Shown here: positions 22,248 through 29,033 of the stretch, in pieces | How positions within the stretch are numbered: the stretch's first letter is position 1 | Layout: the number at the start of each line of letters is the position of its first letter | IMG/VR virus record: IMGVR_UViG_3300042288_001762 | Coordinates: 1 to 29,033 of that record | DNA length: 29,033 bases | Source: a virus | Direction: 5' to 3' (one strand) | Translations under genes and position numbers: made by a program | The notes under the pieces: model-generated | Seen by the model: only the letters and a program-made list of their open reading frames with translations | Databases searched by the model: none | Told to the model about the DNA's origin: nothing

Positions 22248-23282
22248 TCAGAGAACTTTTGCCGCGATCAAACAGCCGCGCGCAACAGCGTGCAGCGGGT
22301 CAGCAGCGTGCCGAACTTCTTTGATCGGCAACGGAAAACCGTTCTCGGCAATTTTCTTTTCAAACATCTGCACGAAACCTGCCGCCTGCGTTGTGCCGCC
22401 CGCCAAAGATATCAAAAGCGGATTCTTGAACTTAGGCAGCAGTTTGTGCCCGCGGAGCGCATTGGCCAACTGCTTCGTGGTGTAGTCGATCAGCCGTTCG
22501 TAGTACGCGCTGACGGCGGCGAGCACTGGGTTCTCGTTCTGCTCGCCAATTGCGAACTCGCTCTGTTCTTTTTCGGCCTGCACAACGCTGTCCGGCTCGC
22601 CAGTCGCGATGCCGGCCATTCGGTCGATCCAGTCGCCTGACTTGGTTGTGGAAAACGTGACGGTCGGCTCACCGTTGAGCATGACGCAGCAATTCACCAT
22701 GCCGGCGCCCCACGACAGCGCGATGCCAGTGTAATCGTCGTTTTCTAGCTCCGAGTAGCACAGCGCTTCTGCCTCATTGATGGCGCGGGCGTTGTACCCT
22801 TGGGCCTGCAAGACTGTTTTTACGACGTCTTCGTGGTAGCCCACGTCGAACTCGTCGTCTTCTTGGTCAACGGGTTGCGCCGGAATACAAAACACCAGCT
22901 TTTCGTTTTCTTCAGCAGCTTTACCGCAGACTTCCTGCAAGATATACGCCAGCACGCGCTTGGCTTCTTTTTCTTTTGGGCTGACAACGCCGCGGTACAT
23001 AGGCCGTTTCGCAGAGTCGTTGCGCTCGACGGCTTTCTCGATGGCGTCTTGGCCGAGAATAATAAAAGACCCATCGGTGTCCTTGACGAACACTTTACCC
23101 TGCAAACCCTTCTCGATCATCTTTGTCGCGACCGGCGTGGTGGGCTTGATGATAAAAAAAGCATCACGGAAGTCGGTGTACTTTACGTAACCAAATTTAT
23201 CGTCACTCGTGTAGCTGACCGGGGCGTCTGAGTCCGAGGCTAAAACAATAAACGAAGTCCCGACGTCTAAACCTTTGGCCAT
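22248..23282 (-). CDS. Actin-like ATPase with an altered phosphate-2 loop
   Basis: A 344-residue protein with the actin/Hsp70 fold. Phosphate-1 is GLDVGTSFIVLA (4-15, Asp 6). VFCIPAQP lies at about 130. Connect-1 is INEAEALCY (168-176). Phosphate-2 is GIALSWGAGMVNCCVM (186-201). The adenosine loop is ISLAGGTTQAAGF (291-303), and the end HAADPLHAVARGCLIAA is typical of the superfamily. The usual Asp of phosphate-2 (DxGxG) is Ser 190 here, so nucleotide hydrolysis may be changed. Related phage and plasmid actin-like proteins form filaments that position DNA; filament formation here is inferred. The ATG at 23282 has AGGAG upstream, and a terminator follows the gene. Confidence 0.85.
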   Translation of the reverse strand: MAKGLDVGTSFIVLASDSDAPVSYTSDDKFGYVKYTDFRDAFFIIKPTTPVATKMIEKGLQGKVFVKDTDGSFIILGQDAIEKAVERNDSAKRPMYRGVVSPKEKEAKRVLAYILQEVCGKAAEENEKLVFCIPAQPVDQEDDEFDVGYHEDVVKTVLQAQGYNARAINEAEALCYSELENDDYTGIALSWGAGMVNCCVMLNGEPTVTFSTTKSGDWIDRMAGIATGEPDSVVQAEKEQSEFAIGEQNENPVLAAVSAYYERLIDYTTKQLANALRGHKLLPKFKNPLLISLAGGTTQAAGFVQMFEKKIAENGFPLPIKEVRHAADPLHAVARGCLIAAKVL

Positions 23283-23291
23283 GATAATCTC

Positions 23292-23435
23292 CTATTTTGT
23301 GTGCCAGATAAGGGCGATGTTGGCGCAGCCGTAACTGGCCCAAAGTACAAAACCTGACAAGTTACATTTCCACGCCTGCTCAGCCGCCACGTACGCGTAA
23401 ATAACGGCAACAAGCACCAATAACGGAGCACTCAC
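23292..23435 (-). CDS. 47-residue small membrane protein
   Basis: A short gene starting at GTG 23435, directly after the TAA of the preceding gene (TAAGTG), with AAAGGT upstream. The product has a hydrophobic first half (PLLVLVAVIYAYVAAEQAW) and a second hydrophobic stretch (GFVLWASYGCANIALIW), as in small two-span phage membrane proteins. It ends nine bases before the actin-like start. The ATG-less start and the lack of a homology check are the limits of the call. Confidence 0.6.
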   Translation of the reverse strand: MSAPLLVLVAVIYAYVAAEQAWKCNLSGFVLWASYGCANIALIWHTK

Positions 23436-23819
23436 TTATTTACCTTTGAGTTGCGCCAAACGCGATACAGATTCGTTAATCGTGTCTTGTTTTGCGCTTG
23501 TTGTGCCGAGTTCTACTTGGGAGCCTTTTTGGATGCCCGCGGTGCTGATTTCTGTGACGACCGTGCGCGTGTCGATGTCGATTTTTTCCGCGACGACTTG
23601 GGCTTTGGTTTGGGTTTTGGCTTTGGCTTCTCCGGAGGACTGCCTTGCGGCTTTGCCCATACGCTCCGAGAAGAATCCCGTGGCTTGAGGGATTTGGCTG
23701 GCTCCTTCGTGCCATTCTCGGATTCGAACGTAAATATAGTCAAGGCGCGCACATACATAACCAACAAAAACACCAGCGCCAATCCCGCCAAAAAAGAGTG
23801 CAAATGCATAGGTATCCAT
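23436..23819 (-). CDS. Membrane-anchored hypothetical protein
   Basis: A 127-residue protein with an N-terminal membrane segment (YAFALFFGGIGAGVFVGYVCA, about 4-24), then a Lys/Arg/Gln-rich linker and a Thr/Ser-rich C-terminal domain (VVTEISTAGIQKGSQVELG). The ATG at 23819 has GGAGGAG upstream. Its stop abuts the 47-residue gene. It has no recognised family. Confidence 0.65.
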   Translation of the reverse strand: MDTYAFALFFGGIGAGVFVGYVCARLDYIYVRIREWHEGASQIPQATGFFSERMGKAARQSSGEAKAKTQTKAQVVAEKIDIDTRTVVTEISTAGIQKGSQVELGTTSAKQDTINESVSRLAQLKGK

Positions 23820-23848
23820 AACTCCTCCGCGTGAAACTCAAGTATACC

Positions 23849-24133
23849 TTAAGTTTCCTGCGTATTAATCTTTGTTTTTAAATCGTGCACCCATTGATCT
23901 TTGCGTTCTTCGTCGTACCGCAGCAGTTCCTGTTCGTCAAATACATCTGGCGCGCATTTAGCTACTTCATATAACTCGTAAGGCCGCGGAAAATGTTTTA
24001 CTATCCAGCGCGCTTCTTGTCGCACAGCCTTGGGAATTCGTTTAATTCCGTTTTTGTTGTACGGGCTGATTAACCGCACTAAAAACTCGTGCGCATTGAT
24101 CAAAGCTCTGGTTCGTTCGTGCGGCAGTGTCAT
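23849..24133 (-). CDS. BPSL0761-like small protein
   Basis: A 94-residue protein starting at ATG 24133 (MTLPHERTRALINAHEFL), which overlaps the preceding stop (ATGA); the longer TTG start at 24142 is less likely. It is helical: HERTRALINAHEFLVRL, then RIPKAVRQEARWIVKHFPRPYEL and an acidic end. The pattern matches a small conserved family (BPSL0761-like) of unknown function seen in bacteria and phages. The assignment is by memory of the pattern. Confidence 0.65.
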   Translation of the reverse strand: MTLPHERTRALINAHEFLVRLISPYNKNGIKRIPKAVRQEARWIVKHFPRPYELYEVAKCAPDVFDEQELLRYDEERKDQWVHDLKTKINTQET

Positions 24134-24540
24134 GGCGTCCAAATCCTCGTGGGGTGTACGGCTTTCTTTTTAAACACAGGCAAATCTTCGCACACATGGC
24201 ACATATCTTCAAGTTGTCTGAATACCTTGCGGTCAGTGGCGCCTACGCCTTCTGGTAAATCATCGATCCAGATGTCTACGTAATAACCCCGCCGTTTCGT
24301 CGCGTCACGCTTTGGCGAATGATTGCAGAATATTATGTCTTTGAACAGTTTGAAAGTAGCCTCGCCAAAAATCGTCGCCATTTCGAGCCGGCTGTACGGC
24401 GATTCGGTTCGACCAGTGACGCATAATACCGTGTGACCGCGTTTGGCGAAAAGACGAATAACGCAGCGCCACATTTCAATGTCGCTGGTGAACGTCCTGT
24501 CGAAATCCACGGCAATCGTCGTGTGCCGGTACGGCGTCAT
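24130..24540 (-). CDS. HAD-superfamily phosphatase-like protein
   Basis: A 136-residue protein. Motif I is VDFDRTFTSD (11-20, nucleophile Asp 12 and Asp 14), motif II is VTGR (near 42), and the acidic motif WIDDLPEG (near 91) fits motif IV. This is the minimal HAD phosphatase set without a clear cap. It may act on phosphorylated nucleotides or nucleic-acid ends, as phage HAD proteins do. The ATG overlaps the preceding stop (ATGA). Confidence 0.8.
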   Translation of the reverse strand: MTPYRHTTIAVDFDRTFTSDIEMWRCVIRLFAKRGHTVLCVTGRTESPYSRLEMATIFGEATFKLFKDIIFCNHSPKRDATKRRGYYVDIWIDDLPEGVGATDRKVFRQLEDMCHVCEDLPVFKKKAVHPTRIWTP

Positions 24541-24797
24541 ACGTGCCAGTTACCCATGTATTTGACGGCAATGTAAGTGCCCACAAAAGCACCCATGCTC
24601 AACGGAACAAGATACAGCGCGTTATGCGTGTACGTCATAACGCCGACAGCGCCCAAACTGTACAGCATAGAACCAGTGAAGCTTGCTGCCAGAGCCCGTT
24701 TTTGACTGACAAACAGCACATACAGCGCGTACAAAATATCAAAAACTACGTATACGAAAAAAACGGTTGCAGCCGTCAGCCAGCTAAACGAGTCCAT
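24537..24797 (-). CDS. Three-span small membrane protein
   Basis: An 86-residue protein with three hydrophobic segments: TAATVFFVYVVFDILYALYVLFV, SFTGSMLYSLGAVGVMTY and YLVPLSMGAFVGTYIAVKYM. A short basic loop (SQKRAL) lies after the first. It resembles small membrane proteins common in phages. ATGA-type overlap links it to the HAD gene. No strong ribosome site is seen at ATG 24797. Its function is unknown. Confidence 0.6.
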   Translation of the reverse strand: MDSFSWLTAATVFFVYVVFDILYALYVLFVSQKRALAASFTGSMLYSLGAVGVMTYTHNALYLVPLSMGAFVGTYIAVKYMGNWHV

Positions 24798-25112
24798 TTA
24801 AAAACCCTCGTCTGAGTCGAACAATCTGCCGCGGCTGAATAGCCACGCGACAGTAAATAAACCGCCGAGGACAGCACCAACGTGGCCAATTATGTGCGCG
24901 GCCAACCAGCCGGTATACAACGTTTTCGGCCACATAACTGGGTTTAAGAAATACGGCCAAACTTTCCAGCACATGACGCAAAGAAACCACAGCATCAAAG
25001 CGTATACCGCTAACTTGCTACGCTCTTCGCTGCACGCTGCTTTTTCTTTTTCTTCAAGCACAGAAAGTCGAATCTGCCGTGTTTGCTCGGCAGCTTGGGC
25101 TGGCGATGGCAT
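24798..25112 (-). CDS. Membrane protein with helical N-terminus
   Basis: A 104-residue protein. The N-terminal 35 residues are charged and helical (EQTRQIRLSVLEEKEKAAC). Two hydrophobic segments follow: KLAVYALMLWFLCVMCWKVW and LAAHIIGHVGAVLGGLFTVAWLF, with a Trp/Pro-rich loop (YFLNPVMWPK). The end is acidic. It is next to another small membrane gene with no spacing. No family is recognised. Confidence 0.6.
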   Translation of the reverse strand: MPSPAQAAEQTRQIRLSVLEEKEKAACSEERSKLAVYALMLWFLCVMCWKVWPYFLNPVMWPKTLYTGWLAAHIIGHVGAVLGGLFTVAWLFSRGRLFDSDEGF

Positions 25113-25118
25113 ACAACG

Positions 25119-25349
25119 CTAGGTTATTAAACCTTCTCCGATCATAAGCGAAAAAATATCAAAAGCTTTTTTGCAGCGCAGTTCGTGCAACTCTTTCATG
25201 CCCAGCAATGCGTTGCCAAACTGTTCGCTCGTCAATGCGTTGTCAAAAGCGGCGTCGAGCAGAATATCAACGTCATCTGAAATGTTACTGCAAGCTATGA
25301 TAGCCTGCTCTAGTTCAAACCGGGCGTTCTCATTGTCTAGGTTTGTCAT
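25119..25349 (-). CDS. Small acidic helical hypothetical protein
   Basis: A 76-residue protein with predicted helices (ENARFELEQAIIACSNIS, VDILLDAAFDNAL, QFGNALLGMKELHEL). It is acidic and soluble. Its ATG overlaps the stop of the 52-residue gene (ATGA). It has no recognised motif. Confidence 0.6.
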   Translation of the reverse strand: MTNLDNENARFELEQAIIACSNISDDVDILLDAAFDNALTSEQFGNALLGMKELHELRCKKAFDIFSLMIGEGLIT

Positions 25350-25504
25350 TTTTTCTTCCTCTTGCGTTTTTTGTCTTTTTCTTCTGCGCGCTTGATTTCT
25401 TTGTCCAGCATTTTTTCGAGCTTTTCGATGTACTTGGCCTGCTCTTCTAGCTCTTCAACTGTTTCTTTAATTCGCTTTTTGGACCATTTGTTCCAGAAAC
25501 CCAT
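25346..25504 (-). CDS. 52-residue basic coiled-coil protein
   Basis: A short gene starting at ATG 25504 with a strong GGAGG site four bases upstream. The product (MGFWNKWSKKRIKETVEELE at the start) is a Glu/Lys-rich helix likely to form a coiled coil, ending in a run of Lys/Arg. The stop overlaps the next gene (ATGA). Such basic coiled-coil proteins can bind nucleic acid or a partner. The function is unknown. Confidence 0.65.
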   Translation of the reverse strand: MGFWNKWSKKRIKETVEELEEQAKYIEKLEKMLDKEIKRAEEKDKKRKRKKK

Positions 25505-25516
25505 TGCGCCTCCAAA

Positions 25517-25588
25517 CTGCCCGAGTAGGATTTGAACCTACAACCCCAGCATTAACAGTGCCGTGCACTACCGTTGTGCTATCGGGCA
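25517..25588 (-). tRNA. tRNA-Asn (anticodon GTT)
   Basis: The sequence folds into a full cloverleaf: a 7-bp acceptor stem (TGCCCGA with TCGGGCA), a D stem GCAC/GTGC, an anticodon stem CGGCA/TGCTG with loop CTGTTAA (anticodon GTT), and a T stem GTAGG/CCTAC with loop TTCAAAT. The discriminator is G and CCA is not encoded, so it would be added after transcription. It lies 5 bases from the end of the ferritin-like gene. Lone tRNAs are common in large phages. Confidence 0.93.
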
Positions 25589-25593
25589 AAATG

Positions 25594-26124
25594 TCACTTC
25601 TCTATAAATTTGCTGGGATCGTGGCGCGCATGGCGTCGCGTTTGTAGCAAATCATTAGCCATGATTCGCCGCATGCGTTCGGCGTCTTCGTAGCTATCCT
25701 GAAGCTGGTCTTCGTAAAACACTGTCAGATAACGCGCCGTGACGGGATGCCGCTCTTCCAGCAACGTTAATTGCTGCAGCCGCTTCGCGTAGTTTTCCAC
25801 GACTTGCATCTCCATTTCAATGGCGCGCGCAAGCGCGTCTTCCACGCCTGTAAATGTCGCGAACGTCGGAGAAGTCTGCGCGGGGTTAGCATAGTTCAAC
25901 CCGAACAAACGGTCCATGAACGCTTGAACGTGCTTCATCTCGCCGTCGGCCGCTTCTGTGAAAAACTCGCGGTACTCTGCCGCCAGCGGGCCGGTGACCG
26001 CCGACGAGTGATACAGATAGAACTTCAGGTGCGACCATTCGTTCTGCAGGTCGTTGTTCATTAGCTCCAAAAAAGCTGCTAACGTCAGGGTGGGTCCGTC
26101 CTCATTGTCAACAACAGGCGTCAT
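25594..26124 (-). CDS. Ferritin-like diiron protein
   Basis: A 176-residue helical protein. Helix one has NEWSHLKFYLYHSS (Glu 29). Helix two has the ExxH pair GEMKHV (Glu 62, His 65). Helix three has EMEMQVVENYAK (Glu 105 and Glu 110). Helix four has YEDQLQD (Glu 138), where the usual ExxH histidine is Asp 143. This is the four-helix pattern of bacterioferritin/rubrerythrin-type proteins, with one ligand changed. It may store iron or detoxify oxidants. The last residues are basic. Its start overlaps the stop of the nuclease-like gene (ATGA). Confidence 0.75.
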   Translation of the reverse strand: MTPVVDNEDGPTLTLAAFLELMNNDLQNEWSHLKFYLYHSSAVTGPLAAEYREFFTEAADGEMKHVQAFMDRLFGLNYANPAQTSPTFATFTGVEDALARAIEMEMQVVENYAKRLQQLTLLEERHPVTARYLTVFYEDQLQDSYEDAERMRRIMANDLLQTRRHARHDPSKFIEK

Positions 26125-26756
26125 GCGCGTCGTTCCTTCTTTTTCTTGAGAATAACGTCGGGAGTAAAACCAGAATGCGTTGCCGGGCGATAATCATACT
26201 GGTCAAAGCCGGAGGTGACTAGAGGGGCCTGCAAGAGTTCTCGGACGGGCAAGTTAAAACAATCCCACTTAAACCGCCAGCCGCCAAAACCAGTTGGGTC
26301 TTTCTGCCCGCGCTTGTAAAACAGCGCCTTTTCGTAAAACAAGTCTTTTGGCAATAGACCCAGTAACCAGCCCTTTGAAAAATCGCTCAAGACGCGCACA
26401 AAGGCGTAATAGTCGCATTGCTGTTCGGAGTTGCTAGCAGCGACTGAGCAGTTATAGTGCGGCTTTGGCGCCGACGTGCACCGTTTGGTTTTAACCTCGA
26501 TGCGCCCGAGTACTTCAGGGTCCAGAACGTCGTAGTGAAAAATAGCCGCGCCTTGGGACCGCAAAAACCCGTAGTAGTCGCGGAATAGTTCCTCGCCAAC
26601 AAGGCCGGCCAACATGCCGTCGCCTTCGGTAATAGAGTTATGCAGATGTTCGCGGCCGTAGTGCTCTAAAAACAACGCTGTCATTTCCGCTTCGCGAGAC
26701 TTGGCTTTTTTAATCTGCTGTTTTGTAGGAATGATTTCTAACGGTTTGTTTAACAT
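26121..26756 (-). CDS. PD-(D/E)XK nuclease-like protein
   Basis: A 211-residue protein. GLVGEELFRDYY (51-62) supplies an N-terminal glutamate. The core is YDVLDPEVLGRIEVKTK (75-91), with Asp 76 or Asp 79 and Glu 87-Val-Lys 89 in the D...ExK pattern. CDYYAFVRVLS and GWLLGLLPKDLFY form the expected later strand and helix. The C-terminus is basic. A nuclease acting on DNA or RNA ends is likely. The ATG at 26756 has AAAGGA upstream. Confidence 0.75.
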   Translation of the reverse strand: MLNKPLEIIPTKQQIKKAKSREAEMTALFLEHYGREHLHNSITEGDGMLAGLVGEELFRDYYGFLRSQGAAIFHYDVLDPEVLGRIEVKTKRCTSAPKPHYNCSVAASNSEQQCDYYAFVRVLSDFSKGWLLGLLPKDLFYEKALFYKRGQKDPTGFGGWRFKWDCFNLPVRELLQAPLVTSGFDQYDYRPATHSGFTPDVILKKKKERRA

Positions 26757-26787
26757 GCGAATCCTTTCGCGTAAGTGCTTCCTTGCT

Positions 26788-26813
26788 GCTGCGGCGTATC
26801 ACAGCGCCGTAGC
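26788..26813 (-). other. Hairpin overlapping the glycosyltransferase stop codon
   Basis: GCTGCGGCG (26788-26796) and CGCCGTAGC (26805-26813) form a 9-bp stem (one G-T pair) with an 8-base loop that holds part of the TGA stop at 26799-26801. No U-tract follows on the minus strand. It resembles the stop-overlapping hairpin at 13209-13233. Confidence 0.35.
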
Positions 26814-27704
26814 TTTTTGAAACTCTTCTAGCCAAATGCGTTTGATAACCGACCAGTCGAATGTTTTGCTAACTTCTACGGCAGCCTGACACATACGAGC
26901 ATATAGCGCGGGCTCATTTTGTAAAGCCTGAATTGAATTAACAGCGCTTTTAATAAACGCTTCTTCTTCCATGGGCAGCACAACGCCAGCACCCGTAGCA
27001 GCGACAGAAGGAAAAATACCGGCCGGCGTGCCCAGAATTGGTACTCCGGCCGCACAAGACTCTAGCACCACGTAAGGATTGCCTTCTACCAATGAGCAGA
27101 ACATAACTAAATCAACTTCGTGATACAGACGATCGGCAATGAAAAAAGGAACGTGCTCGCGATTCACAAATTGCAGGCCGGCTTGTTCTGCAACTGCCTG
27201 TGCCAGATATCCTCTTTTGATATCAAAGTCGCCGTCTTTGCGCGCCATGCGGCCAAAATACCCCAGCTTCTCTATCTTTGTCGGGGCTGGCCGCTGGTAA
27301 TTCGCGCACGTGACGCCGACGGGCAATACTGCCGGAACGCGCTGGACGCCGTGCGAAAAAGAAACGTACCTTAACGGTTCGGAGACTACAGCGTAGCCGC
27401 ACAATCGATCAAAGTATTCTCGGGGAAATCTTTTGCGGGCGTCCACGATGTCAAAGTCACTGTGGGCGTGACCATAGCAGCGCTCAAGCGGGATGCCGTA
27501 GGTGTCGTGAAGGAAGAAACATCCCACGGGTGTAGAGAAGAATAGATCGTACTTCTGCTGCATCCAGTCTGTGTGTTCCCGGGGCTGTACTTTGCCCCAA
27601 TCGAATATGTCGCAATCGTAGGTGGGGTAAACATGTTTGGTAAGCTCGTTAAATATTTTGCCGAAGACCCAGTTGTTCTCAATAAAAAACAAAACCCGCT
27701 TCAA
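26799..27704 (-). CDS. GT-B glycosyltransferase (GT4-like)
   Basis: A 301-residue protein with TTG as start at 27704 and GAGGAG about seven bases upstream. The N-terminal domain begins KRVLFFIENNWVFGK. The C-terminal Rossmann domain carries a GT4-type donor-site motif, EGNPYVVLESCAAGVPILGTPAG (about 214-236), with the two glutamates seven residues apart. It is short for the family (usually 350-400), so the N-terminal domain is reduced. It may modify phage DNA, virion or host glycans. A weak promoter may lie upstream. Confidence 0.85.
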   Translation of the reverse strand: MKRVLFFIENNWVFGKIFNELTKHVYPTYDCDIFDWGKVQPREHTDWMQQKYDLFFSTPVGCFFLHDTYGIPLERCYGHAHSDFDIVDARKRFPREYFDRLCGYAVVSEPLRYVSFSHGVQRVPAVLPVGVTCANYQRPAPTKIEKLGYFGRMARKDGDFDIKRGYLAQAVAEQAGLQFVNREHVPFFIADRLYHEVDLVMFCSLVEGNPYVVLESCAAGVPILGTPAGIFPSVAATGAGVVLPMEEEAFIKSAVNSIQALQNEPALYARMCQAAVEVSKTFDWSVIKRIWLEEFQKATAL

Positions 27705-27730
27705 TGGACAACTCCTCTGAGGGAGCCATC

Positions 27731-27759
27731 ACTGTAGCGGGCTGTCTTGCACCTGTAAA
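27731..27759 (-). promoter_or_regulatory. Possible sigma-70-type promoter for the glycosyltransferase
   Basis: On the minus strand TTTACA (27754-27759) and TACAGT (27731-27736) are spaced by 17 bases, matching the -35 at five of six and the -10 at four of six bases. The predicted start falls about 20 bases before the TTG start, leaving room for the GAGGAG site. The match is modest, and the phage has its own RNAP. Confidence 0.3.
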
Positions 27760-27800
27760 CGGCTTTTTATTTGCGTTTATTCGGGGCCGTACGGGTGTTA

Positions 27801-29033
27801 TTAATTGCAGGCAACGTGTTTTTCCATCTTTGTTCCGCGGCGTGTATTAACCCAGCGACCTTTCTGACCGCGGGCGCGAAACTTGCGCAGCCATTCGTCG
27901 GCTGCTTCTTCGGCTGTCTTCTCGGTCTTCTTTTTCTTCTTCTTGCTGCCAATCGGGCGGCAAGAGTTGTCGCTGTACGGTTTCTTGCCGGGCACGGGTT
28001 CGTAGCCTTTCCAGCAGCGGGCTTCTTTCGCCCACTGTAACGCTAATTGCCGGCCGTGTTCTACAGATGTTTTTTGGCGCCACGGAATAGACGCCAACTC
28101 TTTCCCCCAACTACTCCATGTTGGCTTTGAATACTCTTCACCCGTTCGCAGGTGCTGGTTGAGCGCGCTGTCTTGGTCGCCATATTGGGAACTTAACGTG
28201 CCAACGTTTTTAGCCGCTAACTGTGCTTCTTCTGGCGTCAAACCCATACCTTCTAACATGCGTGGCGTCATACCGCCCATGCTATTAAGCATTTGAATTT
28301 GACCTAATTGCTGCCTGCCGGCAGCTACTTGCTTGCCAGCATTTTCCCGCGTCGGTATGCCGCCCGCGCCGCTTGTAATGTGCGCCACAGGGTCTTTTGC
28401 TAACAAAATTTGTTTCTGCTGGTCGGTAAGTTTTTCCGGCATCATTCCAGTAAACTTCCCAATACCGCTCATCGCGTCAGCGGCCATGTTCTGCGCACCC
28501 TGACCAAACATGCCACCAGCCGCACCAGCCGCACCGGCAGCGCCAAGCCCAAGCAAGCCAAGCATACCCATGCCGCCACCGCCGCCGAACATGCTGCCAA
28601 GTATGCCAAGCAACCCACCGCCAAGACCGATGCCCATCATCCACTTCATGGGTTCTGGCATGCCGTTCCAGCTTTCCATGATGCCGTTCATAACGCCGCC
28701 AGTTTGCTGCGGCGTCAAGTTAGGGTTCGCTGCAGTTTGTTTGGCTAACTCTTCTTTTACAAACTTCTCTTTTGTCGGGCCTTCAATCTGTGCCTGAAGT
28801 TGCTGCGCTTCCGGCGTGTCTTTTTTCCCGGCGCCTAAATCCTGCAAACCTTTTTGCTGCTCCGGCGGCATCGCGGCTACGTGTGCTTGCACTGTTTCTT
28901 GCGCTTTTGCCTTCGCTTGTTCCGGCGGAAGTTTTTGTAAATCAGCCGCAAAAGATTCTTGCGCTTTTGAATCGCTTAACGGCCCTTGCGCCGGAGCACC
29001 GCCCCATGCTTTTACAGAGTCCGGAATTTGTTG
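27801..29033 (-). CDS. Glycine-rich virion-like protein with basic tail, N-terminus cut by window edge
   Basis: The frame is open from the right edge to a stop at 27801, giving at least 410 residues with no start inside. The N-terminal part is Gln/Ala/Pro-rich and helical (PEQAKAKAQE, PEQQKGLQDLG). The middle has a Gly/Met/Ala-rich stretch (GIGLGGGLLGILGSMFGGGGG, then GLLGLGAAGAAGAAGG) that could insert in membranes. Later parts are helical, with a motif RCWKGYEPVPGKKPYSDNSC and a final Lys-rich tail (KKKKKKTEKTAEEAADEW). I have seen similar W-x-GY...PG-x-x-P...C ends in phage proteins but cannot name the family. An ejected or internal virion protein is likely. Confidence 0.7.
   Translation of the reverse strand, partial: QQIPDSVKAWGGAPAQGPLSDSKAQESFAADLQKLPPEQAKAKAQETVQAHVAAMPPEQQKGLQDLGAGKKDTPEAQQLQAQIEGPTKEKFVKEELAKQTAANPNLTPQQTGGVMNGIMESWNGMPEPMKWMMGIGLGGGLLGILGSMFGGGGGMGMLGLLGLGAAGAAGAAGGMFGQGAQNMAADAMSGIGKFTGMMPEKLTDQQKQILLAKDPVAHITSGAGGIPTRENAGKQVAAGRQQLGQIQMLNSMGGMTPRMLEGMGLTPEEAQLAAKNVGTLSSQYGDQDSALNQHLRTGEEYSKPTWSSWGKELASIPWRQKTSVEHGRQLALQWAKEARCWKGYEPVPGKKPYSDNSCRPIGSKKKKKKTEKTAEEAADEWLRKFRARGQKGRWVNTRRGTKMEKHVACN

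Noticed and set aside
27767-27952. 61-codon Arg/Lys-rich minus-strand frame
   Set aside because: It overlaps the C-terminus of the virion-like gene in another frame, and its basic composition is a shadow of that gene's Lys-rich tail.
1-29033. CRISPR arrays, insertion sequences or direct-repeat attachment sites
   Set aside because: No regularly spaced repeats, transposase-like frames or paired long direct repeats were seen by eye.

Overview
The window looks like part of a large tailed double-stranded DNA bacteriophage genome, probably from an uncultivated lineage. Every supported gene is on the minus strand, so the map is described from high to low coordinates. The phage assignment rests on dense ATGA-overlapping genes with strong Shine-Dalgarno sites, a LydA-like holin, many small membrane proteins, a lone tRNA, virion-like glycine/alanine-rich proteins and a divergent multisubunit RNA polymerase (RNAP). 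No terminase, capsid, portal or replication gene is visible. The host cannot be named from this sequence.

Layout. (1) 29033-25346: a virion-like protein cut by the window edge, a GT-B glycosyltransferase, a PD-(D/E)XK nuclease-like protein, a ferritin-like protein, tRNA-Asn(GTT) and two small genes. (2) 25112-23292: small membrane proteins, a HAD phosphatase-like protein, a BPSL0761-like protein and a 47-aa membrane peptide. (3) 23282-21693: an actin-like ATPase, an intrinsic terminator and a glycerophosphodiesterase-like protein. (4) 21692-21345: the only gap longer than 300 bases. It holds a candidate structured RNA of about 235 nt, closed by a 17-bp stem and ending in a U-tract. (5) 21344-18962: a holin, an overlapping small membrane protein, a 2H-phosphoesterase-like protein and a short membrane protein. 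(6) 18938-13229: glycine-rich and membrane proteins mixed with a matrix-metalloprotease-like protein carrying a cysteine switch, a papain-like protease and a zinc-ribbon protein. (7) 13115-10715: hypothetical and glycine-zipper proteins. (8) 10718-3408: the RNAP. Beta and the N-terminal half of beta-prime form one 1476-residue chain, and the rest of beta-prime is a separate 646-residue gene, with two small genes between them. (9) 3361-1: an 800-residue unknown, a beta-rich small protein and a lectin-like protein cut by the edge.

How it may work together. The RNAP keeps the catalytic DFDGD aspartates, both conserved beta lysines, the bridge helix and the trigger-loop histidine, but has lost both beta-prime zinc sites. 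It probably transcribes phage genes. Whether it is packaged in the virion or made after infection cannot be told here. A deep-branching multisubunit RNAP lineage of tailed phages has been reported from metagenomes (Weinheimer and Aylward 2020), and this window may belong to it or to a relative. The protease, membrane and holin block would fit lysis, exit or virion functions. The strongest candidates for something undescribed are the structured RNA at 21396-21630, the RNAP gene arrangement, and the pairing of an MMP-type zymogen with a papain-type protease.
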